Assembly: GCA_036852015.1 (NCBI GenBank)
Contig: JAANDG010000393.1
Span: 1 to 64,000, forward strand
Source of the DNA: Pelodera strongyloides
Taxonomy: Eukaryota; Nematoda; Chromadorea; Rhabditida; Rhabditidae
DNA: 64,000 nucleotides
Direction: 5' to 3'
Position 1 is the stretch's first letter. Every line of letters begins with the position of its first letter. This document shows, piece by piece, positions 33,501 to 44,807 of the stretch. Both the position numbers and the translations under genes were made by a program. The notes below the pieces were generated by a model, which saw only the letters and a list, made by a program, of their open reading frames with translations, did not search any database and was not told the DNA's origin.

Positions 33501-35419
33501 ATATCAATTGATAGAAAAGGTACACGTTTAGTTGTAGGGTCTTTCTGAACCTCCCAATCCCAGTGGTATCGTACCTTTTGAATGAAGTCTATCGGTCCTT
33601 CGGTCGGGACAGTTTCAGCTTCATTGGCTACGTTCTAAATCACAATTATCCTGTGATTTGAAAGAAATCACTTATAATTACAATACTTCCAACAGATACA
33701 CAAAGTTTTCTTGATCACTATGTGCGTTTTCTTAAAACTTTTGTGTGCCCTACCTTTTCAACGGAACCTTCTGGTCTTGTGCCCAAAACTGGTACATTGG
33801 TTACATTCTATATTGGTACTATTGTCTAATTATTCCAATTATTTAACAATTTAACTATCATAGTCTTTTAATGACAATGGGCAGATCGCATAGAGATTAC
33901 ATAGAAATAGACTCGAGCAGGGAAAGGTGCTTATTAAAGGGAGAGGCCCATGAAAAAAAGTTCTCCGTAATTTACTTGCACAGAATGTCCGGAATTTCAG
34001 AAATATTACAGTGAAAACCGCATTGCGTGAAGCCTCGAACTCGCAGAGTTATTCCCCGGCAAACAGTTCGGCTAGGTACCGTAGTCAGCGACGTCAAAAT
34101 TCGTTTTTACTGTTTATATCCGTTCATTTGCATTCTTTCTCTATATAAGAATGGTCAAACGAATAAAGATCATTCCTACGACTACAAAGAGGCGTTTGCA
34201 ATACAAGAATGCCCTAAAATCGAGAGAAGTGATTCTGACTACGGTACCTGGCCGAACTCTTTGCCGGGGAATAACTCTGTGAGTTCTAGGCTTCAAGCAA
34301 TGCCGTTTTCACAGTAGTATTTCTGAAATTCCAGACATTCTTTACAAATAAATTGAGGATAACTTTATTCTCATGGGCCTCTCCCTTTAATTGCTAAATA
34401 CTAAAAAAGGATCTAATGATCTTTGTAAAAAAGCTAACCTGCCCATACAAAAGTTGTCCGTCTTCGTCCCGAAGTCGTCCATTCAGGAGCATTCTTGCAT
34501 GTTCTAAAAACGGAGAAAAGTCTGACAAGTTCCAACAAGGACACCTGGTCCTCAAGTATGATATAAATGGAAAACTACATTTCGAAGTATTATATGCAAA
34601 TTATATGTGCCCGCGATGTCTAAACAATCGGAGCACAACATCACACCTTCATTTGGGCCCTCGGACAGTCTTGCCAAGTCCAATACATAATTCCAGTAAT
34701 CGATATCGTGTTTCGTAACTCCACTTCGGTTCTCCCAGAGCTAAATTACCATTGCGAAATTATATAAAAGATAAAAGATAAAGTGTACCGGGTTATATCA
34801 ACCGAATCCGCAGAAACGGTGCATCTGGGTCCGGTTCATTTCTGAAGCCGGACGAACTGGCCAATTTTCTCGGGAAGCCGATACAACTCCGCCGGTTTTA
34901 CCCAGCTACCAACTTTTACATCTTTGGTAAGGTGAAGGGGTTCCGGGCCGGGCTCGAACCAGCGACCGGTGGCGTGGAACAAGGCGCTTGCCACTGCGCC
35001 ACGCCCCCTCCGAAATCTTATTATATAAAGGAGAAGAGTTTGTTTATGACTTTGTCACAGACTTTGTTTATGATTTTGTTTTTATGTGCACAACGAAATC
35101 TCTTCATAAAGAAAATTCTTTGATCGAAAGAGCTAGAGCATACAAAATCTTTGCCGCTGGCGAGATTCGAACCCGCAGCACAACACAACCTCTCGATTCA
35201 TAGTCCAACGCTCTACCTGTTGAGCTATGCTAGCTTACCATGCGGATAACCATCTGCTGTACATATAGCACCTTCAATGGCAAATTTGCATTGTACAATT
35301 TGTCGAATGGAGATCCAGACTCATATTATACGTTTGCACAATCATAAATGATTTTGTAGACGTGTGAATGTAAGGGACATATGTTTCACGGAGAACAGAG
35401 AAAAAGGAAAGAGAGAGGG

Positions 35420-35459
<40 letters not shown>

Positions 35460-36255
35460 AAAAAGAGAGAGAGAGAGAGAAACGGCGCAATGTGGAAAGC
35501 GTGGAAAAGAGAGCGCGAGTGAGTGAGAAAAAATGAGAATGATCGGAGGGGGAGGCTTACAATTAGAGAGAAATAGTAGGAATAGCGAAAGTTGATATTT
35601 TACCTTCGTAGAGATTCCTAACTAGGGTAAGAAGCGGCCGAAGGCCGATTCATCCTGTCGGAGAAGAGCCCGTAGGGCTCTTCGAACGGCTGGTTATATA
35701 TAAAGAGGAAAAACATCACAACGGCGTCCAAAATTATCTACATTTTTCCGTATTGTCGAAGGAACGCATGAAATTTTTGATTAATGTTGTCCAAATTCTC
35801 AACAACTCTGATTGATAACTTTCAGTAATAAATCATTTCATAACATCGTGGATGTCTGGCAAACAGCGGCGAGGTGCGCGGCGAGGTGTAGGCACACCGA
35901 ATTCGCCTCGCACCTATAATACTCACTTCTTCGTGGTGTTGTCGACTGAGGATATGGGCCACGTATTCGGAGCGAGAATTGAATACGGTAGTGGAACAGA
36001 GCTCGCAATTCATCTGCAATAGGTATTTCTCTCAAATATAGGTGCAATTGAAGAGTACACCCCTCATGTGTATATGAAAGGAATTGTTTGTCACTCGCGG
36101 TGAGATAAGTATTTACATATGGGACTTACGGATCTTGTGAGTAAATGTGATAGAACATCGTCCAAAGAATCCTTATTTCGTGAACAAAACTTTTCACGCA
36201 ATTTCTCCACTTCATCCACGAGTTTTTCATCTAAATAACAATGCTTTACGGTCAT
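30583..36255 (-). CDS. Gene Y, unit C: two-finger U1-type protein, intact reading frame
   Basis: Exons: 36130-36255 (ATG), 35927-36013 (finger 1), 34647-34740, 34439-34503, 33754-33807 (NVTNVPVLGTRPEGSVEK), 33575-33634 (NVANEAETVPTEGPIDF), 33425-33487, 32338-32365, 32163-32224 (Lys/Arg-rich), 31957-32023, 31220-31332, 30947-31036 (finger 2), 30583-30666. All phases close, giving about 320 residues. The C-terminus ends FTIFD instead of the usual short tail because the frame runs past the usual stop. Introns carry a SINE, a Helitron-like element and several MITEs. A LINE inserted immediately 5' of the start codon, so normal expression is doubtful. Confidence 0.65.
30947..31036 (-). CDS. Zinc finger 2 exon of gene Y, unit C
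   Basis: Reads DCVGCPICEIALRLG then NHVLEKKHITK, C-x2-C-x12-H-x5-H, phase 0 at both ends. Confidence 0.75.
31351..31723. mobile_element. MITE, family AGGGTCAGGCCCATTTC, right end deleted, unit C
   Basis: Same insertion as 13250-13647 in unit B, sharing the left TTAA and body. The right inverted end and the following TTAAAGAAACA are deleted. Confidence 0.75.
32473..33351. mobile_element. Unclassified insertion with TAACG target duplication, unit C
   Basis: TAACG at 32468-32472 and 33352-33356 flank an 879-bp segment missing from the same intron of unit A (about 3370). It contains a MITE at 32759-33148, so the element itself is about 480 bp. Class unknown. Confidence 0.5.
32759..33148. mobile_element. 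TTAA-flanked palindromic MITE, family AGGGACAGGCCCATC
   Basis: 390 bp with ends AGGGACAGGCCCATC and GATGGGCCTGTCCCT and TTAA on both sides, nested in the insertion at 32473-33351. Confidence 0.75.
33938..34386. mobile_element. TTAA-flanked MITE, family AGGGAGAGGCCCATGA, copy 2
   Basis: Interrupts a sequence that is continuous in unit A (GCTTATTAATTGCTAAATAC at about 3950). The single TTAA there is duplicated here on both sides of the element. Confidence 0.8.
34767..35010 (-). mobile_element. tRNA-derived SINE
   Basis: On the minus strand the head reads GGGGGCGTGGCGCAGTGG with an A-box, then GGTTCGAGCCC as B-box, and the tail is an AT-rich repeat. The target duplication is CGAAATTATATA, whose right copy is split by a Helitron-like insertion (35011-35015 plus 35694-35700). 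A second copy is at 46737-47006. Confidence 0.75.
35152..35234 (-). tRNA. tRNA-like pseudogene inside the Helitron-like element
   Basis: The minus strand has a D-arm (TAGCTCAACAGGTAGAGC), a plausible T-arm (GCGGGTTCGAATCTCGC) and a possible ATG anticodon loop. The acceptor stem pairs badly and the variable region is too long, so it is not a working tRNA. Confidence 0.35.
35398..35482. repeat. GA-rich simple repeat inside the Helitron-like element
   Basis: Dense GA runs within 35016-35693; carried by the element, not part of the host intron. Confidence 0.7.
35927..36013 (-). CDS. Zinc finger 1 exon of gene Y, unit C
   Basis: Reads MNCELCSTTVFNSRSEYVA then HILSRQHHEE, C-x2-C-x13-H-x5-H. Acceptor TTGCAG, donor GTGAGT. 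Confidence 0.72.
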
Positions 36256-36323
36256 TTCCAATACAATCCTATGATCATGGCTCAACGTACCTTATTAGGG
36301 GTGAAACGGGTAAAGCCGGCTAA

Positions 36324-36791
36324 ATGAGAAGATTGTCACCCGCAGGACGTATTGGAGCCGGAGAGGAGAGGTCGAGGTCTGGCGGTGTGGGCTTCATAGT
36401 CCCCCCGGAATACCTGCCATATGTCAGCGATATGAGAGCCGTCAGCCCGCGTGTGGCGGCCGTACATGGTGAAGTGAAACGTGTGACATTCACCGTTGTT
36501 AATGTGTACGCTCCCACCAGTGAGTATGACGGCGAGGTCGTGGATCAGCTTTATAACGACATTGAGCGAGAACTGACGTACAGCCGTGCACATGTCAAGC
36601 TTGTCGTTGGTGACTTCAATGGTGGGAAGACGTACGTTGGGGACTACGCTGCAGACACCCGTAATGACCGTGGTCAACGGCTAGCAGATTTTTCGGAAAG
36701 TCAGTGCATGTACTTATTGAACACCATGTTCCAACAAAGAAAGCGTAGAGATTGGACGTGGGAGAGCCCCCTAGAGAAAGAAGACCATTGA
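36324..36791 (+). pseudogene. LINE apurinic-type endonuclease domain fragment
   Basis: 155-residue open frame with GGVGFIVPPEY, VVNVYAPTSEYD, LVVGDFNG and a terminal TWESP region, in the order expected for LINE endonucleases. It ends prematurely relative to a full ORF. Confidence 0.65.
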
Positions 36792-36921
36792 ACTGATCCG
36801 TGAGACGCGAAAAAAGGCTACGTCAGGGCCGAAACGTACAGAGCTTCATTCGCGGCCTACGAACAATGGTCGAAGTAGACTATTTAACGAGGTTAAAGCT
36901 CTCGAAGCGGCCGAACGTCTT

Positions 36922-37500
36922 ATGTCCATAAATAAATTAAGACAACGCTATTCCTTGCAAGAAGACGCAACTGTGGCCATGATGGACAAAGACGGTACTT
37001 TGAACACTTTGAAGACCAAGCTCCAGGATATTGCCGATATCATCAAAGATTTCTATGGGGATCTCTTTGCTTCGAAGAAGCGTGTTCCGAAATCAGGCAT
37101 TGAAGTGGATGAGGACGTACCGGAGTTCATGGAGAGCGAGATTGAACATGATTTGAAGAGAATGCCCAATAACAGGGCTCCTGGCAATGATGGCATTTCC
37201 ATTGATCTCCCCAATTACGCTCCGAGGTCCGCTCTATCCGCGGTCTGCAGGTTGTTCAACAATATCCTCTCAATGCAAATCGTCCATGATTACTGGAAAG
37301 GTAGTAAGACCATTCTGATGATCCATAGGCAGGGAAGCAAAGAGGACAGAAACAACTATCGTCCAATTGTGTTGATGTCACAGCTGTCAAAGCTGTTTTC
37401 TCGCGTCATCTTGAATCGAATCCACAGGTGGCTGGAAAAAGGCAATAGAAGAGAGCAGGCAGGCTTTCGGGGCGGGTACTCGACTATTGACCACATTCAT
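36922..37500 (+). pseudogene. LINE reverse transcriptase, N-terminal part
   Basis: Contains NNRAPGNDGISIDLPN, WKGSKTILMIHRQGSKEDR, NNYRPIVLMSQLSKLFSRV and REQAGFRGGYSTIDHIH. The frame stops at the inserted retroelement. Confidence 0.7.
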
Positions 37501-37951
37501 TTGAATTTAGTTTTTTCAATCAGTCTCTGAACAAATCTCTAAGTTACCAAATGTGGATGACATAGCTCCTGGCAATGATGGCATTTCCATTGATCTCCTC
37601 AATTGCGCTCCGAGGTCCGCTCTATCCGCGGTCTGCAGGTTGTTCAACAATATCCTCTCAATGCAAATCGTCCATGATTACTGGAAAGGTAGTAAGACCA
37701 TTCTGATGATCCATAGGCAGGGAAGCAAAGAGGACAGAAAAACTATCGTCCAATTGTGTTGATGTCACAGATGTCAAAGCTGTTTTCTCGCGTCATCTTG
37801 AATCGAATCCACAGGTGCTGGAAAAAGGCAATAGAAGAGAGCAGGCAGGCTTTCGGGGCGGGTACTCGACTATTGACCACATTCATTTGAATTTGGTTTT
37901 TTCAATCAGTCTCTGAACAAGTCTCTAAGTTACCAAATGTGGATGACATAG
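37177..37951 (+). repeat. Tandem duplication spanning the LINE/retroelement junction
   Basis: 37177-37564 and 37565-37951 are near-identical copies of about 388 bp. Each holds the end of the first LINE part plus the start of the inserted element, so duplication followed the insertion. Confidence 0.75.
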
Positions 37952-38968
37952 CTATTACAATTACGATGCATTAGCTACTCGATTTAACAATATGTACCCT
38001 GATACCCTCACTTTGGAAACATCTAACAGTAATGACCAGTCAGCTGCTTTCCTCGATCTTTTTCTTACTAGGTCTATAGATAAGTGGTCCATAAATTTGT
38101 ATAACAAAACCGATGACTATAGTTTTGATGTTATACGCTTTCCCATGTTTGATAGTAATATATGCAACCGTATAAAAATTAATTGTATACAAGGAGAACT
38201 AATTAGAATTCATAGATGTACTTCAACCCTTTTTAGCTTTAAACTTAAAACACAAGAATTTTACAAAAAACTTCGAAGTAATGGTTACCCATGCCAAATT
38301 ATCAAAATAACATTTAAAAAAACTTTTCACAAATACCCTATAATTATGCATAAAAACGGCACAACATCCAAGTCACTCTACACCTGGGTTGACAAACAAA
38401 TGTGCTAAGTCTATGTTTCCTTTCTTTTCGATAACACACTACCGTAGTCCAGCCACCGCTGTACATTTACCCTAGCAATGCGGCCAGGTACCCTTTCCAC
38501 TTATCACTGTTATGCCGTGCACCCCACTTATTGATCTGCCGACTGTGTTCCTAGCTCACCGCTGTATTGTTAAAGTTGGTAAGTACACGTTTTAGTTACT
38601 TTTTCGGCATACGCAAAAGGTAAGCATTTATTAAATTTCAGGAAGCTGTTGTACCTAGGCAAGGTAAGCGTTTTTTGTTTGTTACTTTTCAGGAGAATGC
38701 TGTAGCAGTAAGGAAAGCGTTTACTACCTTTTCATTTACACTTATAATAATATATATTATACTTTCTAAACCATCTTTAATTGCCCTCTCTCCTATTTCC
38801 TTTCATACTCTTAAAGCCATGGCCGTCGCACTGACGAGACCCCACCATGGTAAAACTCCTCGTATGCGACTGGGGTCGAAACGGGGTCCCATATTTCTAA
38901 TATGGGCCATATTACTTCTCTTTTTACGATTATTGCACTAGTACATATGTATTATAGTTTTCCTTTTA
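37500..38968 (+). mobile_element. Retroelement fragment with reverse transcriptase, inserted in the LINE
   Basis: ATTCA at 37495-37499 and 38969-38973 flank it and the LINE protein resumes exactly across the junction. It includes VDDIAI (37552-37568, repeated near 37940) and a frame at 37992-38408 reading AAFLDLFLTRSID and LYNKTDDYSFDVIRF. Same family as 21945-23600, opposite strand. Penelope-like is the best assignment. Confidence 0.65.
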
Positions 38969-38973
38969 ATTCA

Positions 38974-40120
38974 CACTGTGTGTCAACTTATCGAGAGGTC
39001 TAGGGAGTACACGATTCCCCTATGTATGTTGTTTGTCGACCTCTGTATGTTGTTTGTCAAGAAGGCGTTCGATTCGGTTGAGAAGCAGGTGGTCCTCAAT
39101 GCTCTGAAACATCACGCAGTGCCAGAGAGCTACGCGTCTATGATAGACGACTGTGTACCCAGTGCGCCACTGATTCATGCGTCAGTTAAGATTTATGCGT
39201 CAGTTAAGATTCCCGTTGAACGCGGAGTCAAACAAGGGGATGTCATTTCACCCGCCCTGCTTTCTGCTTCTCTGGAATGTGCTTTGAGAGACGCCAACAT
39301 GTCAGGTGGTTATGACGTTGACGGCGAAACACTACAGTTCCTACTGTTTGGCGACGATGTGGTCCTTATAGCCAAAGACCCATGTACACTGCAGAAAAAC
39401 CAAGACGAACTAATTTGAGTAACGTCGCTAATCGGTCTTGAAGCCCACCCAGGCAAGGCACAGTAGATGGCTAACGATCATCGTCCAAATCGCGGTGCAG
39501 ATATTCGTATTGGCAACAGCACGCTCGAAAACTCGAAAGTATGTCTATCTTGAACGCGAGGTTAAATCCCCGAACTCTCTCTGCGTGAACAGTCTGGGTG
39601 GAAGGCTTTCTGGAAGCTACGAGATGTACTCACCAATGTCAAGCTGTCAAAAGAAGTGAAAGCCAAGGTGTTTAACACGCATGTTCTACCAGCAATGACC
39701 TATGCTTCGGAAACATGGTGCAGGACAAAGAAACATGAAGAATCCTTAATGTCACCCAGCGAGCCATGGCGCGTAAAATAGTGGGCAGGCGCCTCCGTGA
39801 TCGTATGCCAAACGTCACACATCGAGAAAAGTCCGGCGTAGGTGATATAATTGATAGGATATACAGCTCGAAGCATCAATGGGCTGGTCATGTCATTCGT
39901 AGAAATGACAATCGATGGACCACTCGGGTCACAGAATGGCGCCCCGCGATTACAAGCGTCCTCAAGGGCGAACGCCAACGAGATGGACAGACCCGATGGT
40001 TAAATTATTTGGACGTGCATGGAATCACATCGCAAGACGCAGGTCTTCATGGCGTAGTTGCGACCTGCGCTGTTGGCGAGCCAGTCAACATCTGTTATAA
40101 CGGTCTTCAATGTATTCAAG
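38974..40120 (+). pseudogene. LINE reverse transcriptase, C-terminal part
   Basis: Continues the LINE after the insertion: CQLIERSREYT, a duplicated CMLFVDL word, KKAFDSVEKQVVLNALK, VERGVKQGDVISP, FLLFGDDVVLIAKDP in one frame to 39418, then KHQWAGHVIRRNDNRWTTRV in another at 39870-39950. Frameshifts lie near 39418-39770. Confidence 0.65.
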
Positions 40121-40194
40121 ATAAGGTAAGGTATGGTCATTTTCAACGTATATATGATTGTTTTGGTTTCGGCAAAGACTATATGCTAAATAGC

Positions 40195-43100
40195 TCAATA
40201 CTTTCTCTCACCAGTTATCAACATCTGCGAAGGAACTGCAATAGGATGCAACATCGGTATCAGATACCACGGACGGTGTGTCATAACCTGCAACTAATCC
40301 ATGTTATCACTTGACTTTAACTGCTACCCGTGCACTTGATTGCAACTTGACCAGTTTATGATGCATACCCTTAGCCAGGAATAGAACTAACTGGAATCAA
40401 GAACCTAATGCAGACACACTGTGTATTTGCACAGAGTTGAGTCCAGAGTTGAGTTGAGTCATCCACCGAGATGGTATTGTCTTGCTGTAAGAACGCCTAA
40501 ATTCTGCTAAAACTTACGGCGTACGATTCTGACATGGAAGTCTTATTCTTCGTGGTGTTGAACGCAAATGGTGTTGAACTTCCATTTTCGGCGAGCAGTG
40601 CAGCTGAAAATAATCGAAAATCATTTAATTTAATGTGGACTGTATACTGTCTCTCAAAATTAGTGAGAAGAGAAGTTCTTGTTCCGGATTCGTTTTCAAT
40701 TAAAATTCAGATATTCATTTTGCTATTATTAGGTAAAATAAAAACGCACAAAATGGTACAAGTTGCTCCTTTTGCCCGATACCAATAAGAACTTTTGAAT
40801 CGAAATACCCTTTTCTGTACCACTCCTGCATTTGTTCTTCTTGAAATGCCCCTCTAAAATTAAGGGAATTTTTCATGGTAATGTAAGAAAAGATCGTCTA
40901 GGTGTAGGTCGCCGCAGTTCTCCTTTCGCGTTACTATTCTGTTCATTTTTTGGCACAAGTTATTTATTTAATTGGTATAAGAGGCCGTGGGAACCAATTG
41001 ATATTGGCTGGTGAATGAGAATACTTATTTATCCACACTCACTGCATATCTCCCTTCGAGTCCCTGTAGAAGAAATCCGTGTTTGTTTTCTGTTTTGGTA
41101 TGGCAAGATCCGACACGGGACTCTCTGCCGGTGTGTTAGGTCCCGGTTCCGGTACGGGAACTGTTGGTGTGTTAGGTTCCGATTCCGGTTCCGGTACGGG
41201 ACAACTTGCGACTACTGTAGTTTCCAACTTTTGTTCGTCATTCTCCTTCGCTTTCTAAACAAGAAACGTAGACCTTGTCTGCTTATGATAAACTTGAGAG
41301 AGAGAGGGAGAGAGATGGAGAGAGAGAGAGAGAGAGAGAGAAGAAAACACCTAGCATATGTATGTTAAAAAAACACGCGTTTGAAAAAGTGTGCCTTACT
41401 TCGATTTCCTCCAAACATAATTGTTCAGCCCAGAAAATTATATCGCGCCAAAACTCAAAATCCTTCCTGGGAACCAATCTGCCCGTGATGTAAATCTGGA
41501 ATGTGAAATTAAGAATCACTTTCGCGTACGCTGATTTGGGACTTGAACACTTATTCGAAAAAGATTCGTAGTTTTAATCTGAATGGGAGAATATTATATT
41601 GAACTCATCCTCTAAGTAAAACTTATACGTAGGTGATAGTATGAGGATCTCACCTTATTCAAATGTTCCGTGTTGACCGCATGTTCGACGAGGGCTTTGA
41701 GGCTATTTCCAAACATGGACCGACGACCACAGTAACGGCAGCTCATCTGAATAGGGAATATGAGTTTGTAGTAAACTGTGCTAATGAAGCTTAAGTTCAG
41801 AAACGATTATCTACGTATCTCGGTGCGCAGCGAAACATCTCCCAGACGCGCAAAATGGAGTGCACGCGTAGCCAGCCGCGCAGTTTCCAGTGCGCGCGTC
41901 GGCAGCCGTGTCGCTGCGACTTTCCAGTACTACACGGGCGATATTGCGATTCATAAATGGTATACATATGTATAGTAGAAACGTGAACCACATCGCCCAA
42001 GTTTATGTAGTAAGATTTGGCTGTGCTTATGTTAGTTTGGAGAGTAGCGAAAAGTTGGCCTACGCAGATGCCACGCTGATTTCCGATCCACCGATAACTC
42101 TCACAATCAGTCGTTGTTGTTAGTGTAAGAGGTGAGACCATCATTATCTCGCCTACCTCCGCTCCAAGAAAATAGACGTGATACTGGAAAAGTTATTTTT
42201 TACTATGCTTTTTTCAGCACGCACAATCCTACTTACTTACCTTTTCATACGCACTTTGTTCAATGGGACAGACAGCTTGGTAATGCTCCTCTAGCGGACT
42301 TGCAGGAAATATATTCTTCTTCAATTCACACAGTTCGCTATCTGAAATGGCGATAGATTAAATTTTCCGTGGTCTGGTTTAAAGTTCCAAGTTCCAGTAG
42401 TATTTTGAAAAGACGCTAACTTAGCACCATAAGATCCAGACCCGCGGTGCAGCCACTATGTAGCGTACTATCTCCAATCCAGTCAGCCAAAATAAAAAGG
42501 ATTCCTTACATGTTAGCGTATCAAAGTGGTCACATACTCCTGCCATTTCTCTATACAGTGGAAGTTCGACGGGACGTGCCTAAAATGAAAATCTTAGTTT
42601 CCACATTTTCACATATCTCTCAGGATGGATTTATGTTGTACAACACCTTTACGTGCACTATCCTTTAAATAAACCTTTATTAATATTGTCATCGTTATAT
42701 CATTTTGTTATGTATTCTTTGGTGTTATTACATTGCAGTTTTAATAAAATTCAAATAACATACCGATAGAATCGGCAGCGGCCGCAAGTTAAACAGTGAT
42801 GTTCCCTGGGTTCCACTCGGAAAAGGAAAATGTTACATATTTGAGAAGTTTCAGCAGACAGACCAACTGCATTGTCACTGTCAGGATTGTTGCAATCCGT
42901 AGGTACGTACAGCCTGATCTATGAACTTATGTAACCCTCCTACTTGTAAGCAACCTCTACCCTACCGTTCCCTGGGTGCCTGTCGGCGTTACAGTAGTTG
43001 GCTGGCCCACTCGCATTGTTTGTTTCTCCATCATTGTCTGACTCTCCCGCAGTGTCTGAACCTCCCTGGTTGTCTGACTCTGGCTCGGTAACTGTTCTTT

Positions 43101-43555
43101 TAATCCAATGAAAGTCTTCTTTGGTTGGCTAGCAGTATCAGCTGAACTTGTTGGCGGACAGCTGTTGGAGGAGTGTCCTTCGTGTGTCCCACCTTGTGCA
43201 CCTTGCCACACATATGCTAAACATAAGATGAATGAAAAAATCTAAAAGTGCACAACTTCATGCTAAGTGGTTTGTATTACTCACTGTATGTGTACGCATG
43301 GAGTTTACAGGTTGGATTTCCGAAACAGAATAATGTACTCTAGAAGCGGGCTTATTTCCCCCCGAAAGATGTATACAGCTATTATTTATACAGTCTCCGC
43401 TAAATAACGGGTGTAGCTTGCAAGCTGCTGGAGATAGATCCTCTACGCTGTTCTTGGCTTCGAATTGTTTACAAGTTCTATTCCAGACCTGTCTCAAAGA
43501 AATAATCGACGTCGCTTTCAGGGGGAACCTTCGTTGTCGATTGGGAAGCCCCCAT
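40195..43555 (-). CDS. Gene X, unit C: GYF-domain/U1-type zinc-finger protein
   Basis: Exons: 43489-43555 (ATG), 42966-43216 (Ser/Thr/Gln-rich), 42764-42817 (doubtful, acceptor CCG), 42510-42579, 42241-42341, 41654-41746 (zinc finger), 41400-41495 (ITGRLVPRKDFEFWRD), 41043-41254 (Pro-rich), 40750-40853 (GYF), 40518-40603, 40212-40287, with a read-through stop at 40195. All exons except the third are open and in phase. This is the most compact copy, about 3.4 kb, because its introns lack the MITEs of unit A. A LINE of about 3.9 kb now separates it from gene Y of the same unit. Confidence 0.62.
40518..41254 (-). CDS. GYF-domain region of gene X, unit C
   Basis: Exons 41043-41254, 40750-40853 and 40518-40603 read FFYRDSKGDMQ, MQEWYRKGYF, LLAENGSSTPFAFNTTK. 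Two Pro-rich repeats (NTPT, NTPA) precede the domain. Confidence 0.7.
41296..41342. repeat. GA microsatellite beside the Pro-rich exon, unit C
   Basis: Short GA run in the same intron position as in units A and B. Confidence 0.75.
41654..41746 (-). CDS. U1-type zinc-finger exon of gene X, unit C
   Basis: Reads MSCRYCGRRSMFGNS then HAVNTEHLNK, C-x2-C-x15-H-x5-H, 31 codons, phase 0 at both ends. Confidence 0.68.
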
Positions 43556-44807
43556 CCATGCAGGCACGTAGCCTCCAAGTCCGAAAGCTGTGAAAACACA
43601 ATGTTTTTTTACAAATTAAGCGTCAATACATAAAGTAAGCATATGCTAAACACCAGATGAATCTGTCAAAGAAAATGCAAAACGCCGGACAAGAAAATTG
43701 GGTATAGAAAGGTTGTACTGTCACTGGCGCACGCGCGGCTGTGGCACTTTATGGCTATGGTGCACATGACATGCTCCATCGAAAAAGACACAGACGCGCC
43801 ATCAGTCATTATGCAACTTCGCACACCATACCATGGCGCATGCCCGCCACACTTTAGTGGGGGTGCGCTAAAAATTATTATAAAAAAAGGTTAGGGAAGT
43901 TAGGGAAAAGTATTTCTCTTTATTCGTAGGTTAGCTCAGCTGGAAAAAGCTATTAAAAATAAGGATCGATACACTTTGGAGTGTACTCAGCTTTAGTAAT
44001 AGATAAGACTTATGGCACTGCTATCAATCATTTCTGATTACTCATACAAGGAAAAACTGCAATTCTCTCTAATCAGAAAGTAGAAAAGCCAAGTCAGTAG
44101 GTCGCAAACACGGAATTGTACAATAGAATTAATCAAATCTTCAGTCCTTTGCCTATAAGGCACGCAAACATTCAACTATAAAGGCGGAAAACGATGTTTA
44201 TGTGAAAATGTCACTTTGCAGTCGAATTTACTTGTTTGCGTTGTGATGGTTTTTGTAATAAATGTTGTTTCACCAATAAAATACCTGACACAATTTTATT
44301 CACTATCTGATACAATTTTATTCATATTCTAAAATTGTAAATAATTACAATTTTAAAGGGAGAGGCTCATGAGAAAAAAGAGTCCCTCTTTTGACTTGCA
44401 CAGAATGTCCGGAATTTTAGAAATATTACTGTGAAAACCGCATTTCTTTGCACCTAGAACTATTCCCCGGAAAACAGTTCGGTCAGGTACCGTAGTCAGG
44501 ATCAATTTTTGGGCTTTTAGGGCATTACAATATTGGAAACGCTTTTTTATAATCGTAGCATGTTCTTCATTCGTTCAACAATTATTATGTAGAGAAATAA
44601 TGCTAATGGACGGATATAAACCGTAAAAACGTATTTTGACGTTACTGGCTACGGTAACTGGCCGAACTGTTTGCAGGGGAATAACTCTGTGAGTTCTAGG
44701 TGCAAAGAAATGCGGTTTTCACAGAAACATTTCTGAAATTCCGGACATTCTGTGCAAATAAATTGAGGAAATCTTTTTTCTCATGGGCCTCTCCCTTTAA
44801 GTTCTGT
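43556..44807. other. Intergenic region between units C and D
   Basis: Contains the conserved upstream block of gene X (43640-43875), the shared TTTCTGATTACTCATAC stretch (about 44030), the 3'-flank block of unit D (44175-44310) and the MITE at 44357-44796. Confidence 0.5.
44357..44796. mobile_element. TTAA-flanked MITE, family AGGGAGAGGC, copy 3
   Basis: 440 bp, TTAA on both sides, inverted ends AGGGAGAGGCTCATGAG and CTCATGGGCCTCTCCCT. It sits just past the stop codon of gene Y in unit D. Confidence 0.78.

Larger units (their letters stand above)
35016..35693 (+). mobile_element. Helitron-like non-autonomous element
   Basis: Starts A|TCTTATTATATAAAGG and ends with a hairpin (GAAGAGCCC/GGGCTCTTC, 35663-35683) then CTGG|T, matching the Helitron rule of insertion between A and T with TC and CTRR ends. 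It carries a tRNA-like segment (35152-35234) and a GA run (35398-35482). No Rep/helicase. Confidence 0.7.
36258..40134 (+). mobile_element. RTE-type LINE interrupted by a second retroelement
   Basis: Flanked by GGTCATTT at 36250-36257 and 40135-40142. The endonuclease part (36324-36791) has VVNVYAPTSEYD and LVVGDFNG. Reverse transcriptase (36922-37500, resuming near 38974) has RAPGNDGISIDL, NNYRPIVLMSQLSKLFSR, EQAGFRGGYSTIDHIH, KKAFDSVE, ERGVKQGDVISP, FLLFGDDVVLI. The C-terminal WAGHVIRRNDNRW is typical of RTE-like elements. Frameshifts are present, so it is inactive. Confidence 0.75.

Noticed and set aside
36336..36677. 113-residue minus-strand frame
   Set aside because: It is antisense to the LINE endonuclease.
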